Of a stretch of DNA of 64,000 nucleotides, positions 25,945 to 35,577 are shown one piece after another. Each line of letters starts with the position of its first letter. Position 1 is the first letter of the stretch. This DNA comes from Pedobacter zeae. GTDB lineage: Bacteria; Bacteroidota; Bacteroidia; Sphingobacteriales; Sphingobacteriaceae. The position numbers and the translations under genes are program-made. A model generated the notes under the pieces. That model did not search any database, was not told the DNA's origin, and saw nothing but the letters and a program-made list of their open reading frames with translations. The DNA is taken from assembly GCF_014196715.1 (NCBI RefSeq), contig NZ_JACIEF010000002.1, positions 1,239,574 through 1,303,573 on the forward strand, read 5' to 3'.

Positions 25945-28119
25945 CTATTTCATGAATAATAATTCTCTGAATTTTGGTAGAGGCCAAACGCTGTCGTCAA
26001 CAATTTGCTCTAATTTATCAGCGTGGTAACGGATGGTATCGAAGTAAGATTTAACCTTCTCATCGTAAGCAATCGCTTTTTCGCGGGTATCTTCGATTTT
26101 GTTGGTTACTTTACGTTCTTCTAACATCGCATCGATATTGGTTTTCACAATTTCTAAGTGCTCTGATAATTTTTTCACGATATCAAGAGAAACTTTGCTG
26201 TCTACACCCACTGCTTTTAATCCCTGTACGTTTTCGATCAAAGAGTTTTGGTAAGCAATGGCAGCCGGGATAATGGCGGTGTTCGCCACTTCGCCCATTA
26301 CACGTGCCTCGATCTGTAATTTTTTGTAGAAGTTTTCTAACATGATTTCATGACGGGCATGAATTTCACGTGGGCTATAAATACCTGTTGTTGCAAATAA
26401 CTCCGCTGATTTTTCAGTTAAGTAAGCATCCAAGGCTTTTGGTGTGGTTTTGATGTTTGATAAACCGCGTGCTGCAGCTTCATCTTCCCACTCCTGGCTA
26501 TAACCATTACCTTCGAAACGGATATTTTTAGATTCTTTGATGTATTTTTTGATCACGGTTAATAAAGCGATATCTTTTTTATCACCTTTTTTGATCAATT
26601 TATCTACTTCAGCTTTGAATTTAACCAATTGCTCAGCCATAATTGCATTTAAGATCGTCATCGGAGCAGAAGAGTTAGCAGACGAACCTACCGCTCTTAA
26701 CTCAAATTTGTTACCTGTAAATGCGAAAGGAGATGTACGGTTACGGTCGGTGTTATCCAATAAAATCTGAGGGATTTTAGGGATACCTAACCAAAGTGCA
26801 TTATCTTCTTTGATTTTTTTGCTGATACGCGAGTGCTCAATCTCATCCAATACATCGTTCAATTGCGAACCTAAGAAGATAGAGATAATTGCCGGAGGAG
26901 CCTCGTTAGCACCTAAACGGTGATCGTTGCTTACCGATGCAATACTTGCACGTAATAAATCGGCATGTTCGCTAACCGCTTTGATGGTATTAACAAAGAA
27001 AGCAAGGAACATTAAGTTGTTTTTAGGCGTTTTACCTGGTGCCAATAAGTTTTTACCGGTATCGGTAATTAACGACCAGTTATTGTGTTTACCTGATCCG
27101 TTGATACCTGCATATGGTTTTTCGTGTAACAACACACGGAAGTGGTGACGACGGGCAACTTTTTCCATCAAATCCATCAACAATTGGTTGTGGTCGATAG
27201 CTAAGTTGATTTCTTCATAAATCGGTGCACACTCGAACTGAGAAGGTGCAACCTCATTGTGACGTGTTTTTAAAGGAATACCTAATTTTAGGGCTTCGTT
27301 TTCGAAATCTACCATGAAAGTGAATACACGCTCAGGAATAGAACCGAAATAGTGATCTTCCAGTTGCTGACCTTTAGCAGACATGTGTCCGAATAAAGTA
27401 CGGCCGGTTAATAATAAATCCGGACGGGCGTTAAATAACGACTCATCAACAAGGAAATATTCTTGCTCAATACCTAAAGAAGCATTTACTTTGGTAATGC
27501 TCTTATCGAAATACTGGCAAACATCAACAGCAGCTTTATCTAATGCCGCCAATGCTTTTAATAAAGGTGCTTTATAATCTAATGCTTCCCCGGTGTATGA
27601 TACGAAAACGGTAGGAATACAAAGGGTTTTACCTGCTTTACTTTCCATAATGAAGGCTGGAGATGAAGGATCCCAAGCGGTATAACCGCGGGCTTCGAAA
27701 GTGTTACGGATACCGCCGTTAGGGAAACTGGAAGCATCTGGCTCTTGTTGAACTAAAGCGCTACCCGAGAATTTCTCGATAGCTCCATCGCCACTTGGCT
27801 CAAAAAATGAATCGTGTTTTTCTGCAGTTGTACCTGTTAATGGTTGGAACCAGTGTGTATAATGCGTTGCGCCAGCACCAATCGCCCACGCTTTCATAGC
27901 GGTTGCAATTTGGTTAGCATCGTCTGAATTAATTAATTCACCCTGGTTGATAGATGAAATTAATTTTTCATACACGTCCTTAGATAAGAAATCTCTCATT
28001 TTTTTCTTATCAAATACATTTGAGCCGTAAAAATCAGAAATTTTCGATGAAGGAGATTTAACTTCAGGTGAAATTCTGTTTTGAGCCTCTTTTAATGCGA
28101 TGGTTCTTAAGCTTTTCAT
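25945..28119 (-). CDS. glnN: Glutamine synthetase, type III
   Basis: The protein has 724 residues from the ATG at 28119 (MKSLRTIALKEAQNRISPEV). That length is normal for GSIII, far longer than GSI. It joins ammonia and glutamate with ATP in the cytosol. Type III signatures are the N-terminal domain with RGYTAWDPSSPAFIM, the catalytic LGIEQEYFLVDESLFNARPD, the substrate region NEVAPSQFECAPIYEEINLA and the C-terminal helical region ARVMGEVANTAIIPAAIAYQ. It is monocistronic, with a terminator, and divergent from the TonB gene 200 bp away. No GlnB or AmtB genes are adjacent. An upstream in-frame ATG at 28179 would add 20 residues that are unusual for the family. Confidence 0.97.
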   Translation of the reverse strand: MKSLRTIALKEAQNRISPEVKSPSSKISDFYGSNVFDKKKMRDFLSKDVYEKLISSINQGELINSDDANQIATAMKAWAIGAGATHYTHWFQPLTGTTAEKHDSFFEPSGDGAIEKFSGSALVQQEPDASSFPNGGIRNTFEARGYTAWDPSSPAFIMESKAGKTLCIPTVFVSYTGEALDYKAPLLKALAALDKAAVDVCQYFDKSITKVNASLGIEQEYFLVDESLFNARPDLLLTGRTLFGHMSAKGQQLEDHYFGSIPERVFTFMVDFENEALKLGIPLKTRHNEVAPSQFECAPIYEEINLAIDHNQLLMDLMEKVARRHHFRVLLHEKPYAGINGSGKHNNWSLITDTGKNLLAPGKTPKNNLMFLAFFVNTIKAVSEHADLLRASIASVSNDHRLGANEAPPAIISIFLGSQLNDVLDEIEHSRISKKIKEDNALWLGIPKIPQILLDNTDRNRTSPFAFTGNKFELRAVGSSANSSAPMTILNAIMAEQLVKFKAEVDKLIKKGDKKDIALLTVIKKYIKESKNIRFEGNGYSQEWEDEAAARGLSNIKTTPKALDAYLTEKSAELFATTGIYSPREIHARHEIMLENFYKKLQIEARVMGEVANTAIIPAAIAYQNSLIENVQGLKAVGVDSKVSLDIVKKLSEHLEIVKTNIDAMLEERKVTNKIEDTREKAIAYDEKVKSYFDTIRYHADKLEQIVDDSVWPLPKFRELLFMK

Positions 28120-28321
28120 TAATTTGTTATGTTTTTTGTCAAAAATAGTACATTTTATTAATTCTCGTAAAGAAATCACATTATTTTTATGAATTTTATT
28201 GAAAATGAAATAAAAAAATGTTTTTCAGATGAAAAATTTCATTTTTTGCAACAAAAATTGATTTTTCAGTGCGTTTATGGAATCGGCGGTTTTGTAGCAT
28301 CATGCTATAAAAACAAAAGCT

Positions 28322-29161
28322 ATGTTCAACTCTTTCATTAACGTATACAAAACCGAGTGGCTCGATCTTGTATTTGCAAACCGCAACAAAAATTATGGTG
28401 CTTACGAATTAAGGTCTAAATCTTCAGCGATCATGACCAAGGCACTTTTCGTGTCGGGCAGTTTGTTTGTGCTCGCCTGTTTCTCGCCTTTAATTTATGC
28501 GAAATTGGTACCCAAAGATATTGTAGTTGATGCACCACCCGTTGAAATCAAATTAGACCGGGCGATTCACCAGATGAAACCGGACCTTCCTAAACCGGAA
28601 GAAAAACCTGCACCCAAAAAAGCAGATCCGGTTAAGGTTAAAACGGTAGCACTTCCGTCGCAGGTGGTAGTGGTGAATAAAACAGAACTTCCGCCGCCAC
28701 CTACGGTTGATGATATAAAACTGGCAGTAATTGGCACCAAAACGCAGGATGGCCTTGTCGCTCCAAATGCGGTGGTAACCGATAGTAAAGGTAATGGCGA
28801 TGGAACCGGAACCGCTAAAGAAGGGGCAGGAGCAGGCGAAGATAAAGAGATCTATCTGGGGGCTGATGAATATCCTGAGTTTAACGGTGGAGCCAAAGCC
28901 TGGGCTAAATACATGGAGCGTAATTTAAGGTATCCTTCAAGAGCGCAGGAAGAAGGGGCATCGGGTAAGGTATTTGTAAGTTTCGTGGTCGAAAAAGATG
29001 GTTCGATTACCGATGTATCCGTTATTAAAGGAATTGGTTTTGGCTGTGATGAAGAAGCAATTAAAGTGATCAAAAAATCGCCCTTGTGGAGACCTGGCAA
29101 AAATAAAGGCATTCCGGTACGGGTGAGGTATAATATGGCCATTAATTTTCAGATGATGTAG
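28322..29161 (+). CDS. tonB: Energy transducer TonB
   Basis: This 279-residue inner-membrane protein passes proton-motive force to outer-membrane receptors. Residues 1-35 are cytosolic (AFANRNKNYGAYELR is typical of Bacteroidota TonB), and one membrane helix lies at about 37-60. A proline/lysine-rich periplasmic stretch runs to about residue 120 and a Gly-rich linker follows. The C-terminal TonB domain spans about 185-279 (YPSRAQEEGASGKVFVSFVV and WRPGKNKGIPVRVRYNM). No ExbB or ExbD genes are present in the window. Confidence 0.95.
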   Translation: MFNSFINVYKTEWLDLVFANRNKNYGAYELRSKSSAIMTKALFVSGSLFVLACFSPLIYAKLVPKDIVVDAPPVEIKLDRAIHQMKPDLPKPEEKPAPKKADPVKVKTVALPSQVVVVNKTELPPPPTVDDIKLAVIGTKTQDGLVAPNAVVTDSKGNGDGTGTAKEGAGAGEDKEIYLGADEYPEFNGGAKAWAKYMERNLRYPSRAQEEGASGKVFVSFVVEKDGSITDVSVIKGIGFGCDEEAIKVIKKSPLWRPGKNKGIPVRVRYNMAINFQMM

Positions 29162-29280
29162 GGAGATGGGAGATGTGAGATGTGAGATGTGAGATGTGAG
29201 ATGGAAGATGTGAGATGGGAGATGGAAAATGTGAGAGGTGAGGTGGAAAATGGAAAATGTGAGATGGAAGAGGTGAGAGA
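29162..29280. repeat. GAGATGT-type short tandem repeat
   Basis: Starting right after the TonB stop codon, about 115 bases consist of GAGATGT, GAGATGG and GAAGATG units. The rest of the gap (29281-29668) contains only the terminator at 29602-29635 and a TTCAGTACTTCAG-type sequence. Confidence 0.85.
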
Positions 29281-29601
29281 AAAGGATGGTGGAAGATACG
29301 GGACCGGTATTAACGCTCTTGGGTTCCAGGTAGATGTGGGGGTTAGGCAGATTGAAACGGTTTAGGCGGTGCCTGGACCGTTTTTTTGCAAATCGTCACC
29401 CTGAATTTGTTTCAGTACTTCAGGTATGTTAGATTTTCGCGGTTTGTTTCCGATCTACCGCATTTTTTTACTTTTGTGTACGATTTACAGGCAAAGTAAA
29501 GGTTGTTTAATAATGGAATGAGTTACATAAAAAATATCGTATTCGGTTTGAATAGCCAGGATTCAGTACGAGGTTGTATTAAATCAGGGGTATTTTATAG
29601 A

Positions 29602-29635
29602 AAAGCAGTAATTTCATATGCGAAATTACTGCTTT
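29602..29635 (-). terminator. Hairpin after the 205-residue lipoprotein gene
   Basis: AAAGCAGTAATTTC (29602-29615) and GAAATTACTGCTTT (29622-29635) form a perfect 14-bp stem, 34 bases past the stop codon. The T run on the leftward side is short (TTTTCTAT). Confidence 0.75.
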
Positions 29636-29668
29636 AATTTTCAATCGTACAGCACAGCTGGTTTTAAA

Positions 29669-30286
29669 TTACTCTACTGCAGCAACAATATATTTTATAT
29701 TGGTGACACTTACATGTGTTGGCGATTGGGTATCTAATACAAAAGTTCCATTTATTGTTAATATGCCGTCAGAAGATCCACCATATTGAACCGCATATGT
29801 ACTATATTGTGGAAATGAGGTCAAATCACCTGTTCCGTTGATGTAATTGTTAAAGGCAGTGTTGTATGCACTTATAGCGTCGTATGTATTAGTGGTCATG
29901 CCTCCTACAACTGTTCCCAAAAGCATAGTGAAATGAGGTCCGTTTTGCGTAAATGAAAGCATGTTTGAAGGACTGTAGCCTCCGGAATAATAAGGGGTGT
30001 AAGGCGTTCCATTTTGATAACTCTGAACACTTAAGGGGTAAGTAAAAGTGTTTCCAAAATTAATCCCTCCTCCATAACTGGTTACATAATCGCCATTTTC
30101 ATTTAATACAACAAAACTGCCCAATCCACCACCAGGGTTTGGAGTCTCCGGTGTAACTGCAAGTTTCTTTTTAAATTTGATTTCTTGATCTACACTATCA
30201 GTTACAATCTCTTTTTTGCATGACATTGCAACTAAAACATACAATAAACAAATGATCAGAGGGCTCGATTTAAATTTTTTTTTCAT
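29669..30286 (-). CDS. Lipoprotein of unknown function
   Basis: This 205-residue protein has a lipoprotein signal (LLYVLVAMSCKKE, Cys23). The mature part is rich in Gly, Tyr, Asn, Ser and Thr (GGGINFGNTFTY, YYSGGYSPSN) and has beta-strand character near the end (GILTINGTFVLDT). It is probably held at the outer membrane or surface. I do not recognise the family. It is monocistronic between purL and tonB on the minus strand, with its own hairpin terminator. Confidence 0.7.
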   Translation of the reverse strand: MKKKFKSSPLIICLLYVLVAMSCKKEIVTDSVDQEIKFKKKLAVTPETPNPGGGLGSFVVLNENGDYVTSYGGGINFGNTFTYPLSVQSYQNGTPYTPYYSGGYSPSNMLSFTQNGPHFTMLLGTVVGGMTTNTYDAISAYNTAFNNYINGTGDLTSFPQYSTYAVQYGGSSDGILTINGTFVLDTQSPTHVSVTNIKYIVAAVE

Positions 30287-30386
30287 TTTTTTTAGGTTTA
30301 GTGTTAATTAGGTTGTAAAATTACAAACACAAGATAACCATTTTTATGATACATTGAATCGAAACACTCATTTTTCATGATTGTAT

Positions 30387-33300
30387 TTATTCACCAAACT
30401 TTTCAATCCATTTTCTGGCATTTACAAAAGCTTCCATCCATGGCGAAACTTCGTCTTTCCGGCCTGCCGGATAATTTGCCCAGTGCCATTGGAACAATGA
30501 ACGCTCAATGTGCGGCATCATCACCAGGTGACGGCCGGTTTCATCGCACAGCATGGCGGTATTGTAATCAGAACCGTTCGGACTGGCCGGATAGGTTTCG
30601 TAAGCATATTTAGCTACAATTTTGTATTGATCTTCTGCGTATGGTAGCGAGAATCTTCCTTCGCCATGCGATACCCAAACCCCTAAGGTGCTGCCGGCAA
30701 GGCTTGATAACATCACCGAGTTGTTTTCCTGTAAGGTTAAGGAAGTGAAAATACTTTCGTGTTTGCCACTTTTGTTATGCAGCATTTTAGGTTTGTCGGC
30801 ATGGTCTTTATTAATCAGGCCCAGCTCAATAAATAACTGGCAGCCATTACAGATGCCTACAGATAAAGTATCAGGGCGGGCAAAGAATTTTTCCAGCGCA
30901 ATTCTTGCTTTCTCGTTATATAAAAATGCTCCAGCCCAGCCTTTTGCCGATCCTAAAACATCAGAGTTGGAGAAACCACCCACCGCACCGATGAACTGGA
31001 TATCTTCTAAAGTTTCCCTGCCGGTAATTAAATCGGTCATGTGTACATCTTTCACGTCAAAACCGGCCAAATACATGGCATTTGCCAGTTCGCGCTCAGA
31101 ATTACTTCCCTTTTCGCGGATAATGGCCGCTTTTGGCCTTGGCTTGGTTTCGTCGATTACCGGTTTTTTACCATCGAAAGTAAGCGGGAAACTGTAATTT
31201 AAAACGTGGTTTTTGTAATTGTCGTAACGCTCTTTGGCTAAACCATTACCGGTTTGCCTGCTGTCTAACAAGTACGATGTTTTGAACCAAACATCGCGTA
31301 AATGATCGATGTCGAAACTAAAGCTATCGGCAGCATTTTTAACTTCAAGCGTGGCCGAATTGCTTACGGTACCGATTTTGTGGAAAGTAACGCCGTTTCC
31401 GGTTAATGTTTTCTCTACAGCGGCATCGGCCTGGAAAACCACGGCAATGTTTTCGGCGAAAAGCAATTTAATGCTATCCTGCTCTCCTAAAGCCGATAAA
31501 TCCAGCTGGGCGCCTAACCCGCGGTCGGCAAAACACATTTCCAACAGGGTAGTAATTAAACCACCACTGCCAATATCGTGTCCGGCCTGGATCTGGCCGG
31601 CTTTAATCAATTGTTGTAAGGTATTAAATGCCTTTTTAAACTGAGCTGCATCTTTAACATCAGGTGTTTCTGCACCTACTTTGTTTAAAATCTGTGCGAA
31701 AGATGAACCACCCAATTTATAGCTATCGTTTGAGAGGTTGATGTAGTAAATGGCGCCGCCATCTTTCTGCAATACCGGTTCAACCACTTTGGTGATATCA
31801 TCGCAGTTGGCACCTGCAGAAATAATCACGGTTCCGGGAGCAATCACATCACCGCTGGCATATTTCTGTTTCATGGATAGGGAATCTTTCCCGGTTGGGA
31901 TGTTGATGCCTAAATCGATCGCAAAATCAGAACAAGCTTTTACAGCCGAATATAACCTGGCGTCTTCGCCTTCATTTTTACAGGCCCACATCCAGTTGGC
32001 AGAAAGCGAAACGCTTTTTAAGCCATCTTTTAAAGGTGCCCAAACAATGTTCGAAAGTGATTCGGCTATGGCGTTGCGGCTACCTGCAGCCGGATCAATC
32101 AGTGCTGAAACAGGCGAGTGGCCAACAGAGGTGGCAATACCTTCTTTACCCTGAAAATCTAAAGCCATTACACCACAGTTGTTTAGAGGCAGTTGCAACG
32201 GCCCGGCACACTGTTGTTTGGCTACCCGGCCACCCACACAGCGGTCGACCTTGTTGGTTAACCAATCTTTAGCGGCTACCGCTTCTAATTGAAGCGTTTG
32301 CTCTAAATAAGTATTTAACTGGCTGGCATCGTAACTTAAGTCGCTGTATTTACGTTCTACCGTGCTATCTTCCATTACAATTTTTGGCGAGCTGCCAAAC
32401 ATGGCTGCAAGCTCTAAATCCATAGGTTTTAAACCGGTTGTTGCCGATTTAAAGGTGAAACGGTGATCGCCGGTCACTTTACCTACGGTATACATCGGTG
32501 AACGCTCGCGGTCGGCAATTTTTTGCAGGGTTTCGATGTGATCATTACCGATTACCAGACCCATTCTTTCCTGCGATTCGTTACCGATAATTTCTTTGGC
32601 CGAAAGGGTAGGATCGCCCACCGGAAGTTTATCGAGGTTAATTAAACCACCGGTTTCTTCAACCAGTTCTGATAAACAGTTTAAGTGACCACCTGCACCG
32701 TGATCGTGGATGGAGATAATCGGGTTGTGATCGCTTTCTACCAAACCACGCACGGCATTTGCGGCACGTTTCTGCATTTCGGGGTTCGAACGCTGGATGG
32801 CATTTAATTCGATACCGCTTCCGTGCTGGCCGGTATCAGCAGATGAAACTGCGGCGCCGCCCATGCCGATCCTGTAATTTTCGCCACCCAGGATGACGAT
32901 ATTATCGCCTTCCTGGGGTTTAAGTTTTTGTGCCTGGCTTGTTTTTCCGTAACCAATACCACCGGCTAACATAATTACCTTATCAAAACCCAGGGTACGG
33001 TTATCTTCTTCGTGTTCGAAAGTTAAAACCGAACCGGTAATGAGCGGCTGGCCAAATTTATTTCCAAAATCGGTAGCACCGTTCGATGCTTTGATCAGGA
33101 TATCCATAGGGGTTTGGTACAGCCATTGTCTTTCTTCTACCCCCTGTTCCCACGGACGGTTTTCTTCCAGACGGGAAAGGGCAGTCATGTAAACGGCGGT
33201 TCCGGCTAGCGGTAAAGAACCCTGTCCGCCTGCCAAACGGTCCCTGATTTCGCCGCCAGAACCCGTTGCTGCACCGTTAAAAGGCTCTACCGTGGTCGGG

Positions 33301-34073
33301 AAATTATGGGTTTCTGCTTTTAAGGAAATTACAGAATCGAAATCGCTTACCGCATAAAAATCGGGCTGATCGGCACGTTTAGGTGCAAACTGCTGTACTT
33401 TAGGCCCTTTAATAAAAGCCACGTTATCTTTATAGGCCGAAACAATATCATTCGGGTTTTCTTCAGATGTTTTGCGGATGAGCTTAAATAAAGAGGTAGG
33501 TTGCTCTACACCGTCGATGACAAACTTTCCGTTAAAGATTTTGTGACGGCAGTGTTCTGAGTTGACCTGCGAAAAGCCAAAAACTTCTGAGTCGGTTAAC
33601 GGCCTTTCTAATTTTTGCGCTAAAGAATTTAAATAATCAACCTCTTCATCACTTAAAGAAAGTCCTTCCTGTTTATTATAGGCAGCAATATCCGTAATTT
33701 CTAAAATTGGCTCAGGCTTAATGTTAATGGTATAAATATCCTGGTCAATCTTATCGTATTTTTGAGAGAGCATCGGGTCGTAATCGGCAAAGGCTTCGTC
33801 AACCTGTTTAAATTCTTCGATCCTGATAATGCCCTGCATGTCCATGTTCTGCGTAATTTCTACCGCGTTGGTACTCCAAGGAGTAATCATAGCTGCACGT
33901 GGTCCTACAAAAAAGCCCTTAAGAGCTGTTTCCTTCGAGATTTTGGCACCGCCAAATAACCATTCGAGTTTAGTAATATCAGTTGTAGATAGCGCTTTAT
34001 CTGTTTGTAAAACAAAAACCGCCTGCGATCGCCCTTCGACAGGCTCAGGATGACTAGAGAAGAAATGAATCAT
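30387..34073 (-). CDS. purL: Phosphoribosylformylglycinamidine synthase
   Basis: The protein has 1228 residues from the ATG at 34073 (MIHFFSS). It is the large fused FGAM synthase that makes FGAM from FGAR, glutamine and ATP. An N-terminal PurS-like region and linker precede the two AIR-synthetase-like halves, seen in AETHNFPTTVEPFNGAATGSGG and HDHGAGGHLNCLSELVEE. The C-terminal glutaminase has the nucleophile Cys in VGICNGCQLFIELGL and His-Glu in PHIERSLFQWHW. Residues 6-16 (SSHPEPVEGRS) are encoded by a palindromic intergenic-type repeat that seems to have inserted in frame, so the start region is unusual. An upstream ATG at 34094 would add seven residues. Confidence 0.95.
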   Translation of the reverse strand: MIHFFSSHPEPVEGRSQAVFVLQTDKALSTTDITKLEWLFGGAKISKETALKGFFVGPRAAMITPWSTNAVEITQNMDMQGIIRIEEFKQVDEAFADYDPMLSQKYDKIDQDIYTINIKPEPILEITDIAAYNKQEGLSLSDEEVDYLNSLAQKLERPLTDSEVFGFSQVNSEHCRHKIFNGKFVIDGVEQPTSLFKLIRKTSEENPNDIVSAYKDNVAFIKGPKVQQFAPKRADQPDFYAVSDFDSVISLKAETHNFPTTVEPFNGAATGSGGEIRDRLAGGQGSLPLAGTAVYMTALSRLEENRPWEQGVEERQWLYQTPMDILIKASNGATDFGNKFGQPLITGSVLTFEHEEDNRTLGFDKVIMLAGGIGYGKTSQAQKLKPQEGDNIVILGGENYRIGMGGAAVSSADTGQHGSGIELNAIQRSNPEMQKRAANAVRGLVESDHNPIISIHDHGAGGHLNCLSELVEETGGLINLDKLPVGDPTLSAKEIIGNESQERMGLVIGNDHIETLQKIADRERSPMYTVGKVTGDHRFTFKSATTGLKPMDLELAAMFGSSPKIVMEDSTVERKYSDLSYDASQLNTYLEQTLQLEAVAAKDWLTNKVDRCVGGRVAKQQCAGPLQLPLNNCGVMALDFQGKEGIATSVGHSPVSALIDPAAGSRNAIAESLSNIVWAPLKDGLKSVSLSANWMWACKNEGEDARLYSAVKACSDFAIDLGINIPTGKDSLSMKQKYASGDVIAPGTVIISAGANCDDITKVVEPVLQKDGGAIYYINLSNDSYKLGGSSFAQILNKVGAETPDVKDAAQFKKAFNTLQQLIKAGQIQAGHDIGSGGLITTLLEMCFADRGLGAQLDLSALGEQDSIKLLFAENIAVVFQADAAVEKTLTGNGVTFHKIGTVSNSATLEVKNAADSFSFDIDHLRDVWFKTSYLLDSRQTGNGLAKERYDNYKNHVLNYSFPLTFDGKKPVIDETKPRPKAAIIREKGSNSERELANAMYLAGFDVKDVHMTDLITGRETLEDIQFIGAVGGFSNSDVLGSAKGWAGAFLYNEKARIALEKFFARPDTLSVGICNGCQLFIELGLINKDHADKPKMLHNKSGKHESIFTSLTLQENNSVMLSSLAGSTLGVWVSHGEGRFSLPYAEDQYKIVAKYAYETYPASPNGSDYNTAMLCDETGRHLVMMPHIERSLFQWHWANYPAGRKDEVSPWMEAFVNARKWIEKFGE
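34028..34058. repeat. Palindromic repeat inside the purL coding sequence
   Basis: CCCTTCGACAGGCTCAGGATGAC is the widespread 'HPEPVEG' repeat of Bacteroidota and some Proteobacteria intergenic regions. Read on the minus strand it gives SSHPEPVEGRS at residues 6-16 of PurL, keeping the frame. Confidence 0.75.
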
Positions 34074-34254
34074 GCTTTTTTTTTGAAGTCGCAAATTTAG
34101 CGTTAAAAATTTAAAAAGCTTATTGTAACGTGCAATATAATTGCGCTTTTATTTACTTTTGACGTTAAGGTAACTTGCAGGTCGTTATTTCGGGTTTGAA
34201 TTTATAACATCACACGGAATGACAGAAAGTTGAATAGGATAGAACCATTGGGCC

Positions 34255-34334
34255 TCATCCCGACTGGAACGCAGTGGAATGGAGAGATCTGCCTTGATAG
34301 ATCTCTCGACTACGTCTTACTCCGCTCGGGATGA
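34255..34334. repeat. Nested inverted repeat between purL and the VOC gene
   Basis: The outer arms TCATCCCGA (34255-34263) and TCGGGATGA (34326-34334) are perfect. The inner arms GAGAGATCT (34282-34290) and AGATCTCTC (34299-34307) are also perfect. It resembles dispersed palindromic elements of this group. The 308-bp gap holds nothing else I can name. Confidence 0.7.
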
Positions 34335-34402
34335 CGAATTTATTGAGAAGAAATCTTATAAAAATTGTCGCTGCAAATGTGTTTTTCCATTAAATCAAAT
34401 CT

Positions 34403-34786
34403 ATGTTCAATAAAATCCACCACATTGCTATTATCTGTTCTAATTACGAAAGATCGAAAGATTTTTATGTGAATAAACTGGGCTTCACGGTACTGGCCGA
34501 AGTTTACCGTGCCGAAAGGAAATCGTACAAACTCGACCTGGCCGTAAATGGCGTTTACCAGATCGAGCTTTTTTCTTTCGAAAATCCGCCGGCACGGCCA
34601 TCGCGCCCTGAAGCACAGGGTTTACGGCACCTGGCCTTTGAGGTGGCAGATATTGAAAAGGAAATTAAGCGGTTAAATGAACAGGGAATTGTTACCGAAC
34701 CGATTCGTGTTGATGAATTTACCGATAAGCGCTTTACTTTTTTTGCTGATCCGGATGGTTTGCCATTAGAATTGTACGAAATTTAG
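34403..34786 (+). CDS. VOC-family protein (glyoxalase-like, YaeR type)
   Basis: This 127-residue protein has two beta-alpha-beta-beta-beta units of the vicinal-oxygen-chelate fold. Likely metal ligands are His7 (KIHHIAI), Glu54 (YQIELFSF), His76 (GLRHLAFEV) and the Glu of LPLELYEI. FYVNKLGFTVLAEVYR and FFADPDGLPLELYE match the YaeR/SMU1112c group, whose substrate is unknown. It is followed after one base by the tRNA methyltransferase start codon, so the two are translationally coupled. Confidence 0.88.
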   Translation: MFNKIHHIAIICSNYERSKDFYVNKLGFTVLAEVYRAERKSYKLDLAVNGVYQIELFSFENPPARPSRPEAQGLRHLAFEVADIEKEIKRLNEQGIVTEPIRVDEFTDKRFTFFADPDGLPLELYEI

Positions 34787-34787
34787 G

Positions 34788-35489
34788 ATGAGCATTTTTA
34801 AGTTCAAGCAATTCGAGGTTGATCAGACCGGTTGTGCCATGAAGATCAATACCGATGGGGTTTTAATAGGGGCCATGGCCAATCACCATGCACCTAAGAA
34901 CATCCTGGATATTGGAACGGGTACCGGTGTAATTGCCCTGATGCTGGCACAGCGTTTTCCCAATGCAAACATACATGCAGTAGAAATTGATGAGCAGGCT
35001 GCTGAAACTGCCGGAAAGAATTTCCGGTCGTCCATATTCAGTGAACGGTTAAATATTAACCACATTGCAATTGAACAATATGACCATTCAGCTCAATTTG
35101 ATCTGATTGTTTCCAACCCGCCTTTTTTTGTAAACGACCTCAGGAATGAAGAGGTACGGAAAGGAATTGCGCGGCATGCTGCGGAAGGTTTTTTTAGCAT
35201 GCTGGTAAAAAAGATAAGCAAGTTACTGGCTGCTGATGGCGAAGCATGGCTGATCCTGCCCGTAAAGCAGGCTGATGAAGTGGTATTTCGTGCCCGGCAT
35301 GATGGGATCGGGCTGATGGAGAAGATTCATATCCATTCCGACCGGTCGAAGGCTGCGTTCAGGCAGATCATTCGTTTAGGGAAAAATGAAACGGTGTTGC
35401 AGGAAAGTGATTTTTATCTTTATGAAGATTTGAAAGTGCACACAGCAGCGTATAAAACATTGCTAAAGGATTTTTTCCTGGCTTACTGA
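34788..35489 (+). CDS. trmN6: tRNA1(Val) (adenine(37)-N6)-methyltransferase
   Basis: This 233-residue SAM-dependent enzyme (YfiC/TrmN6 family) has the SAM loop ILDIGTGTGVIALML (about residues 40-54), the acidic HAVEIDEQA strand and the catalytic NPPF motif (SNPPFFVND). It methylates N6 of A37 in tRNA-Val with the cmo5UAC anticodon. The N-terminal FKFKQFEVDQTGCAMKINTDGVL segment is typical. The start overlaps the end of the VOC gene region with one base between the stop and ATG. Confidence 0.9.
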   Translation: MSIFKFKQFEVDQTGCAMKINTDGVLIGAMANHHAPKNILDIGTGTGVIALMLAQRFPNANIHAVEIDEQAAETAGKNFRSSIFSERLNINHIAIEQYDHSAQFDLIVSNPPFFVNDLRNEEVRKGIARHAAEGFFSMLVKKISKLLAADGEAWLILPVKQADEVVFRARHDGIGLMEKIHIHSDRSKAAFRQIIRLGKNETVLQESDFYLYEDLKVHTAAYKTLLKDFFLAY

Positions 35490-35577
35490 TTAACATGTTA
35501 AACCCTTGTCGTTTTTAATTGAATTTAAGTATTACGGTTGATTATCTTTTACAGACCAGGCAAAATTAAGTTACACC

